From: Sipunculus nudus
Lineage: Eukaryota > Annelida > Sipuncula > Golfingiida > Sipunculidae
Length of the DNA stretch: 64,000 bases
Assembly: GCA_026874595.1 (NCBI GenBank)
Contig: CM049311.1
Location: 16,639,676 to 16,703,675, forward strand
Direction of reading: 5' to 3'
This document shows, one piece after another, positions 25,190 through 35,098 of the stretch. A program made the translations under genes and the position numbers. The notes under the pieces are model-generated. The model saw only the letters and a list, made by a program, of their open reading frames with translations, was not told the origin of the DNA and ran no database searches. Within the stretch, counting starts at the first letter, position 1, and each line of letters opens with the position of its first letter.

Positions 25190-26030
25190 AAGACAAGCCT
25201 TCAAAACAAAGACTGAGTGAATCTACCTCTAATCTAAATGTGAAGGGAAAGACCAAGGCAAAGGAAGGGTTCTTTAGTGATATGCTCTTTGCAGACGACG
25301 CAGCTTTCTCATCACAATCAAAAACAGTTCACCTACCTGGGCGGAACTATCACGAACGACCAACGAAGCAGAACTAATAAACAGAATTGGCTAGGCAGCT
25401 TTCACTTTCTACTGACAATCCCAAGAAGATGGAAAAAACAAGCAGCTCACCATATCGACCAAGGCGCGACTGTTTTAAAGGCCTGTATACGCATCTCCTC
25501 TTTTTTGTAGTGAAGCCTAGACATAATATTACAAACATGAAAGAAAGCTGAAAGTTTTCCACGTGAAGCTTTATCTATGGAATCTCGTGACACGACAGGG
25601 TCACCCACAACGAGATCCTCCCGAAAGCAGGCTTCACCCTCGATGTACGCCCTGCTCCGCCAACATTGCCTTTGCTGGATAGATCAAGTCTGCCGGATAG
25701 AATATGGTATGATAACTAGGTTCTTAATGTTTAGAGAGCTGGTCAGAGGACTCCGCGGTCGCCCCACAAACTAACGACATCTCTATTGATAGACACAGAG
25801 AACTGAACTAGGGTACAAGGGAATAATATAGTGTCAAAAGCCTTTGATAATGGAGAATTTCTCTCAAAATAACATCTGTTAAAAAAGTAAAAAATCACAA
25901 AAGCCAGACTTCTGTCGCTAAACAGAGCATAATTGGCACACACTGAAACAAAGACATCTCTCCGCACAGGCATACGTTGCAACCATGTATTCAGATCCCG
26001 CATTGGATTTTACAGTTACTCTAGACGGCG
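25190..26030 (+). mobile_element. non-LTR retrotransposon relic, RT C-terminal half
   Basis: Plus-strand fragments in order: MLFADDAAFS at 25,282-25,311 (the RT catalytic xADD box), FTYLGGTITNDQRS near 25,331-25,375, PSMYALLRQHCLCW near 25,635-25,680, a RIEYGMITRFLMFRELVRG segment, then CNHVFRSRIGFY near 25,978-26,013. The last matches the C-terminal Cys/SRIG motif of many animal LINE proteins. The frame changes between parts and the 5' half (EN, RT fingers) is absent or unrecognisable. It is a 5'-truncated or heavily decayed copy of a different family from the 13.7-15.9 kb LINE. Confidence 0.75.
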
Positions 26031-26034
26031 TTTA

Positions 26035-27960
26035 CCAAAAAGTCAACATAACGTCACCGTTTTCCAGGTGAATAAAATTGTAAATGCCATCAGCTGAAGT
26101 ACGATTATCAAAATGTTTAAGAATTTTGAACACAAATCAAGTAAGGATGTCGATCAGGACTAGCATCTTTATTAGGGGGCATTGTGTGAAAATACGAAAG
26201 TCATTTGGAACTGGGCAGGCTTAATTGCTCCATTGGTAATGACAAATACAACATAAGAGTGCCTGTTGCAAAATGTTCAAACTAAACGGTTATGTCGGTA
26301 GTACATACTCTGCAGGCGCAAACATCAATGGCATGATCAATTCCGAATGTCACTGCTGGTGCGAAGCCATAATAGATGAACGTACAGAACAAGCAGTTCC
26401 CAGGTTAAAATTCTGTGTTATGAGGTAAATGCGATTAAACAGTTTATAATGCTCCTTTGAGGTAATATCACAAAAATTGCCAAAGCAGCGACTTCCTATG
26501 AGGTACATACTAAAGAGCTTAAAGTCGAGCAGGAACGGAATGATCGATGATAAAAAAAGTGATTCCAACTTTTACAGTTGGATGTTCGGCATAAACCCCT
26601 TTGACGACTTCACAAGAAGACACAACGTAAAAATGGACTCGGTTTACTGTTTGAATCAGTCGCCTGAAAAAAATATTATATCTTTATATATATATATCTA
26701 TTTTTAAAACCAATAAAACGGCATCGCAAATAATTGAAAGGAAATTTAACGAAAAAAAAGTAAAAAGAAAAAGATAGTAAAATGTGTATTACTATGTGGT
26801 AATGTTAACGCATATATAAGGATGTTTATATTTTAACAGGTATACACTGATGGGATTATTGGCCGCAAGAGTTAACTGCAGGTCGTGAAAGGTATGCGGG
26901 AGGCAAACATCAGAAGTGTATAAACTTACGGAGTAGCTGCAAAAGAACACGGAAATTTACAGATTGCAAAGCTTGATGACAGACCAGCCTGCTGCACGGA
27001 GTAAAAGCCAAATAAGATTTAGTAGTACAATGGCCTTATTTGAAACAGTTTTTTTCTAAGTTTAGTTGTCTTGTGTATAGCAATGTTTATATAGTAAAGT
27101 GCAAGACAGGAATGGGGATATAAAAAAGCTGATTGAAAAAAGCTTGCCTTTGTCTTATTCTAAGTAATCCGAGACACAAGTTTGGTCTCATTACTTGCCA
27201 TTGAAGTCCGTAAGTACAATATGATTCTTAGAACAATATGATTAGTTGCTATTGTCATTCTGAAATAAAATTGAATCTTGAATTCACCTGTTAGATTTTT
27301 CCCATGCCTTGTAAGTGATCAACGGTAGCAGGATTAATAGGCTTACTGGGATTTCTGGGCCTGTGGTGTATAACGCTTCTATTCAACAATACTAAAATAA
27401 GAATAAACCTTTTTTATTAAGTTCGAAGACAAAAATATGTATTTTCTATGGGGAGAATGTCCATTACCCTTCATAAACACAAATGAAGAAAATTATAGAT
27501 AAAAAATAATGTCAACGTTTTTAATAAACTGTTTACAAAAAGACATTGTGCGTTGAATTAAAGCCCTAGACATAGGCACAACCTACAATTGCCGTCGTTG
27601 CTGCATGAATTATTATTTATTCACAGATAATCAGCCTATCTAAGATACATTCTGAAATGTTTGCAGTAGTCTCCTCAGGATATCCCTTACCTTAAACATT
27701 CCTACTACACTTAATTATACAAATTAGTCACAACACATTACATAATAATTGAAATTGAATGGTCGTTTTGTTGAACAGTATTATTATCAATGCTGCTAGC
27801 ACGAAAATAAACACGAACACACACGTATATAAATGAAAAAAAAAATTATTTTACTGAGATATAGGAAGCAGCTTCATAACAATGTGTCATTATTATAGCC
27901 GCTACTTGTACAAGCGAATCGGGGACATTTAACATGTGAAAGAAAATACAGGTAGAAAAG
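26035..27960. other. non-coding stretch, probable intron
   Basis: Nothing recognised apart from a short TA run near 26,680-26,700. It may include the 3' untranslated tail of the LINE just upstream, but no poly(A) or repeat tail fixes its end. Confidence 0.45.
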
Positions 27961-28527
27961 TAGTTTTGTACTGTTGATATGTATAATCAATGCATTTTTT
28001 ATTCCGGAATTAATCAATTGATGAAAACGATTTTCGTGGTTTTTTTTTATTTTACTTCTGTTTTGGTAGATAAGCTGTGATCAGTTTAACGGTTGTAACT
28101 CTTGTAACATCTTGTTGGATGTACATTGATTATGAATAGTGTGACTCTGTCAAGAAAATGGACCCGGAGTTTAAACAGATTTGCTGGCATTGGTAGTCAT
28201 GAGTTAATTTTCTTTTGTTCGTTTGCTTTTTTATCGAATTTCATAAGTAAGTAGCCAGGCATGTTATCAGGAATCCATTAACTGATGCACCTTCCTGAAC
28301 ATCTGGAAATCAGCCAGTTTTACATTCACCCTATATATAAATATTATATGCAGCACACCGTATTAGGCCATCAATTGCATACATGCATGCAATGTCGCCA
28401 TGTCGAAATACGAAATATGGTTAGACTATGACGTGACGTGGGTGAAATATTTATATGGTTAGACTATGACCGTTACGTCACTACGCTGGTTCCTATAAAA
28501 GTGTCCAAATACACCTCGGGGAAGGGA

Positions 28528-28605
28528 GTCTGGCGGACCCAAGTGGTAAGGCGCCCGACCGGAAAACTGAAGATCGTAGGTTCGATTCAAATCGTAATTT
28601 AACCA
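28528..28605 (+). repeat. tRNA-like sequence, probable SINE head
   Basis: GGACCCAAGTGGTAAGGC fits a D-arm/A-box region, and 28,579-28,589 GGTTCGATTCA fits a pol III B box. The spacing is tRNA-like, and a GGA triplet lies where the anticodon would be. The acceptor stem does not close well and a T run plus CTAT/TA arrays follow, as in many SINEs. It sits in the segment inserted into intron copy 2, which supports a mobile origin over a working tRNA gene. Confidence 0.55.
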
Positions 28606-28627
28606 ACTTTTTTGTATACCATATTTT

Positions 28628-28650
28628 CTATCTATCTATCTATCTATCTA

Positions 28651-28700
<50 letters not shown>
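28628..28700. repeat. (CTAT)n followed by (TA)n
   Basis: About seven CTAT units pass directly into a TA array. It follows the tRNA-like sequence and may be its tail. Confidence 0.9.
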
Positions 28701-28703
<3 letters not shown>

Positions 28704-28738
28704 AGTGGTATAGCCGTGTAAGTCTGTTGTTGAATCGA

Positions 28739-28741
<3 letters not shown>

Positions 28742-28789
<48 letters not shown>

Positions 28790-28793
28790 TATA
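28742..28793. repeat. (TA)n microsatellite
   Basis: TA array with a few CA/AC interruptions. The sequence between it and the previous array (GGTATAGCCGTGTAAGTCTG) resembles the sequence after the TA array at 33,212. Confidence 0.9.
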
Positions 28794-29265
28794 AACATGT
28801 ATATTTACACTCAAGCTGATTAATTGGTGGTTTTGTGTCCGTAGACCTATCACTCTGTCGAATATAAGCATTAATTTTTCTGTGAAAATGATGATAAAAA
28901 ATATACTTTTTTTCAATTTATCTAATGGAATGAAACCCCGGTTTTGCAAGTTATTTCGCACATTATTAAAGAAGAACAAAACAATTTTTCCTTAAATTCA
29001 GAATTTTTCCCAGATATTAAATATATTCTTATAAGGAAAGACGTTTGAAAGATTAATAATACTGGAATTTTAATTTCATATGACTTAAATATATGTCTGC
29101 TTACGGCAAACACCATTGTTATAACCAACCATGTGAAAATGTTTAATATTATTCATGTGCTAGGCACATTCTCTATTATTCAGTTATAACATTATTTATC
29201 CAGTAGTTTTTTATCCAGATGCCACATCTTTTAAAAACATCGAGAACTCATGCTGTTTCTTGCAG

Positions 29266-29295
29266 ATGAAGGGACAGGTGAAGGCCCGAGCAAGG
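29266..29295 (+). CDS. putative microexon 3 of the mucin-like gene (30 nt)
   Basis: The exon lies between TGCTGTTTCTTGCAG and GTAAGTTAC. In phase 1 it reads EGTGEGPSK with split codons at both ends. It is the paralog of the exon at 19,513. Length, phase, acceptor and donor are all kept while surrounding intron bases differ at many positions. No stop occurs in this frame. It could join phase-correctly to the Thr-rich exon at 34,188. Confidence 0.5.
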
Positions 29296-29553
29296 GTAAG
29301 TTACAATTGTTTTATTTAATATATCATATACTATATCAATACAAAAATTCTCAACGAATGAGTCAATTATACGGCTCGACATTATAACCAGTGGCTTACA
29401 GACAAAATAAAAGAATTATTCCATTTTGGCTTCCATTTGGTGAAAAAAGTATTCCCTTTTTGCGATAGTGTATATGTGCATTTAAGGAGATAAGGGATGT
29501 GTTTGATTTCACGACATTTTGTAAGCGAAGGAATATCTGAAGGTAAAGCATGT

Positions 29554-29557
<4 letters not shown>

Positions 29558-29613
<56 letters not shown>
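29558..29613. repeat. (TA)n microsatellite ending duplicated block copy 2
   Basis: TA array immediately after GGTAAAGCATGTACACA. It matches the position of the 20,151 array in copy 1. Confidence 0.95.
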
Positions 29614-29618
<5 letters not shown>

Positions 29619-29619
29619 A

Positions 29620-31645
29620 TCCATGGACTACTAAAAATATATCCCACCAGGTTCAACAAACATACGCCCGTGTGTTAAAGGGCGAGCATCATACACCGCC
29701 AATGCTTTCTTAAAAATGCCACAAAACAGTTGCTGATAACACCGTAGCATGCAAATTGGAAGGGCACGTTCAAACAATTCATGGCTTATCATTCATGGGT
29801 CGTCTGGTCAGAATATTTTTATGGGTTATATTTTTTATTTTTCATAAAAAAGATAAAAAGCAAATGTAGGTTCATTATATCCGTAATCAATCGAACACAC
29901 TGATGAGAAGTTTTTGCTTTTTGGCATCTTTCCTTACGACAGCGTCACCTTGGATAAATGACTTAAAATGTCGGTAAAGTAATAAAATGAACCCTAATAT
30001 GTAAATAAATGTCTTTATATATCCAAATATTTGTAAAAAACTTGAGCTTTCTGGTAACACACCACCCAGTTTATCTATCATTCATATCGGCAGGCCATAA
30101 ATCATTTAACACCACGACAGCCTTTATAATGTATATAATCTACATGGGTAATATCAGGGGTCTTAATAACGCCCTTCGGACTGTAACAGGCAGACACAAA
30201 CATGAATGGAAAGGCATTTTTGATTGAACAAGGAAATGAGAACAAAACATTAGCCTAAAGACCCAAAGCTCACCTGTTATTTTTCCCATGAGGTAATACT
30301 GGATAAAATAAAATTATTATGTTAACCACAGGGTATTCTTGAAATAAAAGAGCTCCTTTCAGTTGCGAACCCTGTACTTTATTCTTATAGGATAAAGAAA
30401 ATTTAACACACTTATCCTATAATACGGAACGTTTGCATTTTGAAATGCCTGTTTTCATACAAAAATCAACTGTAATATTTGACAATTTGCGATTTTTCCT
30501 ATGTTGAGATTTAATAAATATGATTATGGTAGTATTTATAAATTGTTGGATTGGTTCAAAAATCCTGTATTTGATCACCGAGTGCTAAACTTATTTTTAT
30601 ATCTCTGATGGTATGCACACTGCCTGAATACAACAATACACCCTTTAATGATAACTGAGTGGTGAAGAATAAACAAAACATCAAAAAAAAACTTCATGTA
30701 GTTTACGCATAAGAATGACCAAGCATTTTTAAAAATTAAATGAAAATATGTGGACGGAATGAAGATAAACGTTAAGAAAAGTCTCAATATTAAGTTGACC
30801 AGCACTAAATTGCAGGCATTCATGCTAGATCAATGAGCCATACAGTGAAAATGGTGTGAAAATGTGTGAGTGGAGGTCACTTTTTAAGAACAAACAAAGA
30901 AATATGGCCATTCATGGTCGGTTTTGTGTCAATATGTGGCATCCATGCCTGATAAACCAACCAAACAGTGATGAGAAAAGTGCAGCTGGGTGCCATCATA
31001 CATTTAACCTTTAATGTTATTTTCAAGGTCAAACCGAAGATAATTGAACTTGAACGAGAAGAGTCTTTCTCCACCAATAAAACAAGGTATATTCGGTAAC
31101 CGTAGACCTTACAGTTTTTTTGTGTGTCAAGTTCAACGTCCACAAGCCAGTAATAACAAAGTTCATAATTTCTAAAACTTAAATGTATGAAAAGGACAAC
31201 TTAAAATTGTGTTTACACAGTAATTTTTTCATTACTACTAATCAAACCAAAGTAAAGGAGTATTTTTATGTGTTCCACATAGTGTCTTTAAAATACTTTA
31301 TTTTAAACAGAATGAGAAATGGCCGTAGTTTGTAAAATGCCGGATAAGAGGTCCACAAAAAACGGATATTTGCTAGTTGTGGTTTACAGAATAGGGGCGG
31401 ATCCAGGATGTAGGAAAATGTTGGGTACAGCTCATGAGGACTAATGATAAACCTTAAAAAAAAAGTTTCGCGGCCTGGAAAAGGTTTGCGGCTCCTGAAT
31501 AGGGGATGGGGTCGAACCTTTGCAAAAGACCCTGTATGGACGTTTTACATTTAAAGTTAGAAAGCATACTAAAACGCTCAAAATGGCTCTATTAAAGGTG
31601 ATTTCTATTATCATATATTAGTTTCAGAAAGGTTAAACCAAACTT
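29620..31645. other. non-coding stretch with possible undetermined repeats
   Basis: No gene recognised. At 31,391-31,410 AGGGGCGGATCCAGGAT resembles a terminal motif seen in non-autonomous repeats of several animals, but no matching inverted partner was found nearby. The 88-codon frame at 30,877-31,143 has no known motif. Confidence 0.4.
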
Positions 31646-31649
31646 AAAA

Positions 31650-33060
31650 AATCCGCATTCATCACATTAAAGGACCACAAGAAAAATTTAATACCAGATC
31701 TAAACACCGACTGATAAATCTAACGAAGCCTGAAATGAGGCGCGTGGGCAGAGTAGTCCTCGACCGCATTAGCATAACCGCAAGAAAACCAAATTTACCC
31801 AGTTAAGAAGCACAAGCTCGGAATTCAAATGGTTTTCTGAACTGACTGTTAAGAAAATATATTCAATACCCAAGTGCGACATTATTGATTAATTCCTACC
31901 AATGTTGGTTAAACAAATTGATTTCCTAGAGAAAATAAAACTGCAAAAATGCATTCATGGAGTTCAGTACTATACGACCAGACAACCCTGGGTAATAAGA
32001 GACGCCTACAAAACAGTTTGACGTGACCATGGGCGCATTTAACACGTCGAAATTTGCGAACTCGTTCGACTGTATATCATTAATGGCATCGAGAAAAAGG
32101 TGAGCTTAAAAAGCATAGGTTTATATCATATCGTGACGATGGCCTCGCTGTCTCCCAATCAATCTCAGTCGGACGCTGGTCGTTCAAGAATGAAACTCTA
32201 AAAAAATCACAGTCCAGACAAATTTAAAATCTGTCAACTTCCTGAACGTGAACCTAGACTTAAACACCGGACTATACAAACCATATAGGAAACTCAATGA
32301 CCATCCAAGTTATATAAATTATCATTCAAACGACCCTTCGGCTATCAAAAAAAAAATCATGCCATAGGTAAAGCAAAAAGGCTATCCTCGTTCTCATCAA
32401 ACCAGACAATCTTCCAAAACGCAATTCCAATCTACAACTCTGCATAACAAGATACACGGGACAGCGCCAATTATTCCCTGTAACAGATGAAAACATGTAT
32501 TTGATACAACCCACCTTACAACAAAAATGTACAGACAGACGTTAGTGAAAATCTCTTAAGTCTCATCGACAAACTTTTCCCGAGAACCTACATTTTGCGT
32601 AAAATTTACAACAAAAACACCAGTACAATAGGCCGGAGTTGCATGAGGAACATGGCAGGAAAATATGTAGGAAATAGCAAAACATAACAAAAGAATCATG
32701 ACCAAAACAACTGTACACCCAACGTAAAAAAAAAAACAGGGTAATAAACAGTTGCCCCCTAGACGGAAACTTCCTAGACATGGGCATGATTAATAAAGCC
32801 AGCATGACAGCTGACCATAAACCGCCTGCTTCATCGGGTTAGCAAGCGAATGTTTCAAAACAAGATACAATAACCACAAACAAACACTGCGCAATGGATA
32901 ACACGAAAAGGAAACAAAACTTTCTAAATACATCTGGAAATAATCGAAAAATCCATCACAGCGAAGCATGCATTGAATCTCTTTTTATGAAAAGTACCAT
33001 ATTTGATTTGTCTGAACAGGGTCTGCTTACCGGACGATAATAGTGTAAACACCATCTTCA
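31650..33060 (+). mobile_element. Penelope-like layout relic: RT followed by GIY-YIG nuclease
   Basis: Plus-strand fragments, in order. TLKDHKKN (31,666-31,695), then RLINLTKPEMRRVGRVVLD starting 31,708, then QLRSTSSEFKWFSE near 31,800-31,845, KQFDVTMGAF near 32,011-32,040, the catalytic box YRDDGLAVS at 32,129-32,155, VNFLNVNLDLNTGLYKPYR near 32,233-32,290, and a Pro/Asn/His-rich continuation to about 32,335. Further on, CFIGLASECFKTRYNNHKQT near 32,827-32,885 and TKLSKYIW near 32,921-32,940 fit a GIY-YIG endonuclease core (FIGL, R..NH). An RT followed by C-terminal GIY-YIG is the canonical order of Penelope-like elements. The RT motifs match a family of long RT proteins I remember from cnidarians and molluscs, whose clade I cannot fix. 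Stops and shifts are numerous; it is dead. Confidence 0.7.
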
Positions 33061-33169
33061 CCTAAGGCGTGATACTAAGAGTAGTACATTTTGCTTTAAA
33101 GTGTTTAATACTCTGTAAAATGCTCTATTTAACTGTATTGAGCACTGTTCTAAATCGAATTAAACAAAA

Positions 33170-33172
<3 letters not shown>

Positions 33173-33212
<40 letters not shown>
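33173..33212. repeat. (TA)n microsatellite
   Basis: TA array between the RT/GIY-YIG relic and the terminal-repeat-like sequence at 33,213. Confidence 0.95.
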
Positions 33213-33215
<3 letters not shown>

Positions 33216-33345
33216 CTTGTGGCCGTGTTAGTCTATTAGTGTATAGATAACAAGGATGAGACGCTCTAATGTTAGTTAACTGTTTATTTCATTCACGAGC
33301 TTCCGTACCTTTTAGCTCCTTAATCAGGTTTCTAGTGGAAAGGTA
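33213..33345. repeat. terminal-repeat-like sequence with decayed ribozyme-like core
   Basis: It begins ACTTGTGGCCGTGTTAGTC and continues through CTCTAATGTTAG, TTATTTCATTCACGAGCTTC and CTTAATCAGG. The same kind of sequence (GCCGTGTTAGTCT ... TAGAG.CTAAC ... ATGAGCTTTCG) is one I remember from repeats of several animals, often beside (TA)n. On the minus strand 33,301-33,327 gives CTGATTA, an imperfect 5-bp stem with a short loop, then GGAA, close to the hammerhead core CTGATGA-stem-GAAA. It may be a terminal repeat of the adjacent RT/GIY-YIG element, but the ribozyme strand is opposite to the RT strand, so the link is unproven. Confidence 0.45.
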
Positions 33346-33779
33346 TAGAAATGGCTGAATATATATTTTGGATAAATGACTTCTAATGACCATAGTGCAT
33401 GGTATAGTTTAATGGATTAGAGTTAGGCTACTCTGAATTTATACCACGTGGGACAAGGTTCCGAGTGTGCATTAAAATTTTATAGATTATGCTATGTGAG
33501 GAGTGTCCCGGTCGTGTTCAGTTCATGTCCTCTGACACATTAATGGTTTGATGTTCATGATGCATATCCGGCTGATGAGCATAAGTTATGGAAAGGTATA
33601 GGGGACTAGAAAATGAGTTAGAGGAGATGAAATCATTGGTATCTCATTTTCTTAAATTGCAGACATGCATGCTGTAAAATGTTTACAAAATAGTAAATTA
33701 TGATCGAGATTCTCAAAGCCAATGCACAGTATACACTTTAAGCAATTACAGAACTATCAATATTTTCAATGAAGTTCTC

Positions 33780-34080
33780 TCAGACTGAAAGATAGGAATT
33801 ATAAGCCCTATTTAAAGGAGTCATAGAGATAAAAGAAATTGATGACAGAGGGATTACGACACTGAAATGTTTTGGAAAATTGATCTACTGTTAACAATAA
33901 ATGTAACTCGTTAGGAGATAAGTTTGTAATGGATGAGAAGCAAGCAGGTTTTTTGAAGAGGTGTGCAGCTACTGATCATACCTTCGTATTAAGAGCATTT
34001 GTAGGGTTATATCGTTCCGGAACGATAAAAAATCATTTTTTCTGTACAAATGATAAAATCGCAATGTATACCCTTTATCT
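33780..34080 (+). mobile_element. LINE RT fragment in unit A (QAGF segment)
   Basis: Plus strand: ITTLKCFGKLI near 33,853-33,886, then, after stops, MDEKQAGFLKRCAATDHTF and VLRAFVGLY at 33,929-34,015. This is the conserved stretch of LINE reverse transcriptases that precedes the KAFDTV box. It is broken by stops upstream and ends before the active site. The copy in unit B lies at 40,555-40,840. It forms part of the intron upstream of the 34,188 exon. Confidence 0.75.
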
Positions 34081-34187
34081 TCATATTTTTGCCCTTTATT
34101 TTTTTTTAATTTGGTAAATGTTAACAGAGCGAATGCACAATAGATTTTATGAATACTAACTTCTTGCATTAATCTCTTAATCTTCAG

Positions 34188-34247
34188 TGGCCCCGACAAC
34201 AACACCAGGCACCACCGTTACCCTGACCACATCTCCAGCAACAACTG
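34188..34247 (+). CDS. mucin-like Thr/Pro-rich exon (60 nt)
   Basis: The exon lies between TAATCTTCAG and GTAAGCATG. In phase 1 it reads APTTTPGTTVTLTTSPATT with split codons at the ends. These are two 10-residue units of the xPTTTPxTTx type. Threonine makes up over half the residues and proline is regular, as in mucin-type O-glycosylation domains that act in secreted or surface glycoproteins. Upstream intron sequence (TATGAATACTAACTT..TTGCATT) is shared with the exons at 40,951 and 41,214. The exon is open and symmetric (1-1). Part of a multi-exon gene; no transcript evidence is available here. Confidence 0.75.
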
Positions 34248-34679
34248 GTAAGCATGATTCATTTCACATACAGGCATGTTTAAAGCAATAAAATGTCCGC
34301 ATAATAAACAGAGTATTTTAAAGGTTATTCCTTTTTCATGTGGTTATTTTATTTCCTCACGAAAGAAGAAACATGTAGTCGAACGATATAAATATGGAGG
34401 GCAATGAAATGTTTTATATTTCCAAAACAGTTTTCAGGCGGATAGTCAGTTACAATATTGCCACACTTTTCTTCAAAAACGTCAGCAATAAAGATTGCTG
34501 CCATTCTTGCCAAACAACAAACTTGGAAACAAAAAGTTACTCTCCGGAGTTTAAACTAAATAGGAGGTATTTACTCATTGTGTGTACAAAAATTATTATG
34601 GTCTCTTTATACTCCTCTAGGGCTTGAAATGGAGATGCTTCCTTGTTTCAATAAAACCATCAAAATATATAAATAAAGG

Positions 34680-34800
34680 ATTTATCGTTCCGTCAATGCT
34701 TTTAAATATATTAAGTTCAAACTGTCAGTGTATTGTGGTTAGTTTTTCAATTTTTCCCCTTTTTGTTCGAAGACTGAGGGACAAATTAATGCTAAAAAAT
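34680..34800 (+). repeat. intron repeat copy related to the 49.6-50.0 kb tandem
   Basis: TATTAAGTTCAAACTGTCAGTGT, a T-rich run, then TTTTTGTTCGAAGACTGAGG match 49,715-49,790 (TTAAGTTCAAAATGTCAGTGT ... TTGTTTGAGGCCTGAGG) and 49,937-50,012. It shows that the intron after the 34,188 exon and that after the 48,710 exon share ancestry. Confidence 0.65.
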
Positions 34801-35059
34801 GTAAGGGTGCACTTACTTGTAAATCCCCCTCTATATCATCCCCGGTTCACATAGCTAAAAATGACAGTTAAAGGCTTTCCTTATATTTTAGTTACTGACA
34901 TAGATTATAAAAGGAGGGATGGTTACCATTAAATGATTTCAATGATTTTAGCAATATCAAGGGGGAAGACTATTTTGAGGTTATATCGAGGTTATCAGAG
35001 GCAATACTTTCCCTGCTGTAATGCTGAATTACTAATTTTTCATGAATGAGGCACACTAG

Positions 35060-35098
35060 CCGCAACCAATGCCAAAACAACAACTCCACAAACAACAG
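35060..35098 (+). CDS. probable mucin-like exon (39 nt)
   Basis: The exon lies between GAGGCACACTAG and GTACGCACG. In phase 1 it reads ATNAKTTTPQTT with split codons. The donor context GTACGCACGATACATGACGC matches the donors of other repeat exons (GTAAGCACGATGCATGGCGC at 50,503). The acceptor is unusual: no good pyrimidine tract, and a TAG where paralogs have CCAGC inside the exon. It looks like a 60-nt exon whose first 21 nt were lost. Length still divides by three. Could be a decayed exon that is skipped. Confidence 0.45.

Larger units (their letters stand above)
27965..29560 (+). repeat. duplicated intron block, copy 2 (partner 18,590-20,150)
   Basis: Partner of the 18.6-20.15 kb block. 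Relative to copy 1 it carries an extra segment of roughly 450 bp (about 28,335-28,795) holding the tRNA-like sequence, CTAT/TA arrays and a GTGGTATAGCCGTGTAAGTC stretch. The small exon at 29,266 is conserved in place. Confidence 0.8.

Noticed and set aside
28528-28605. Working tRNA gene
   Set aside because: Promoter boxes are present but the acceptor stem does not close, and the sequence lies in a mobile-looking insert.
28644-29659. Open frames rich in Tyr-Ile repeats
   Set aside because: They are translations of (TA)n microsatellites, not proteins. The same applies to frames at 9,397, 10,442, 18,912 and 18,965.
30877-31143. 88-codon minus-strand open frame
   Set aside because: No motif and no conserved copy in the window. 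Probably a chance frame in repeat-like sequence.
31391-31410. AGGGGCGGATCCAGGAT as terminus of a palindromic transposon
   Set aside because: No inverted partner within the next kilobase. A single short motif is not enough.
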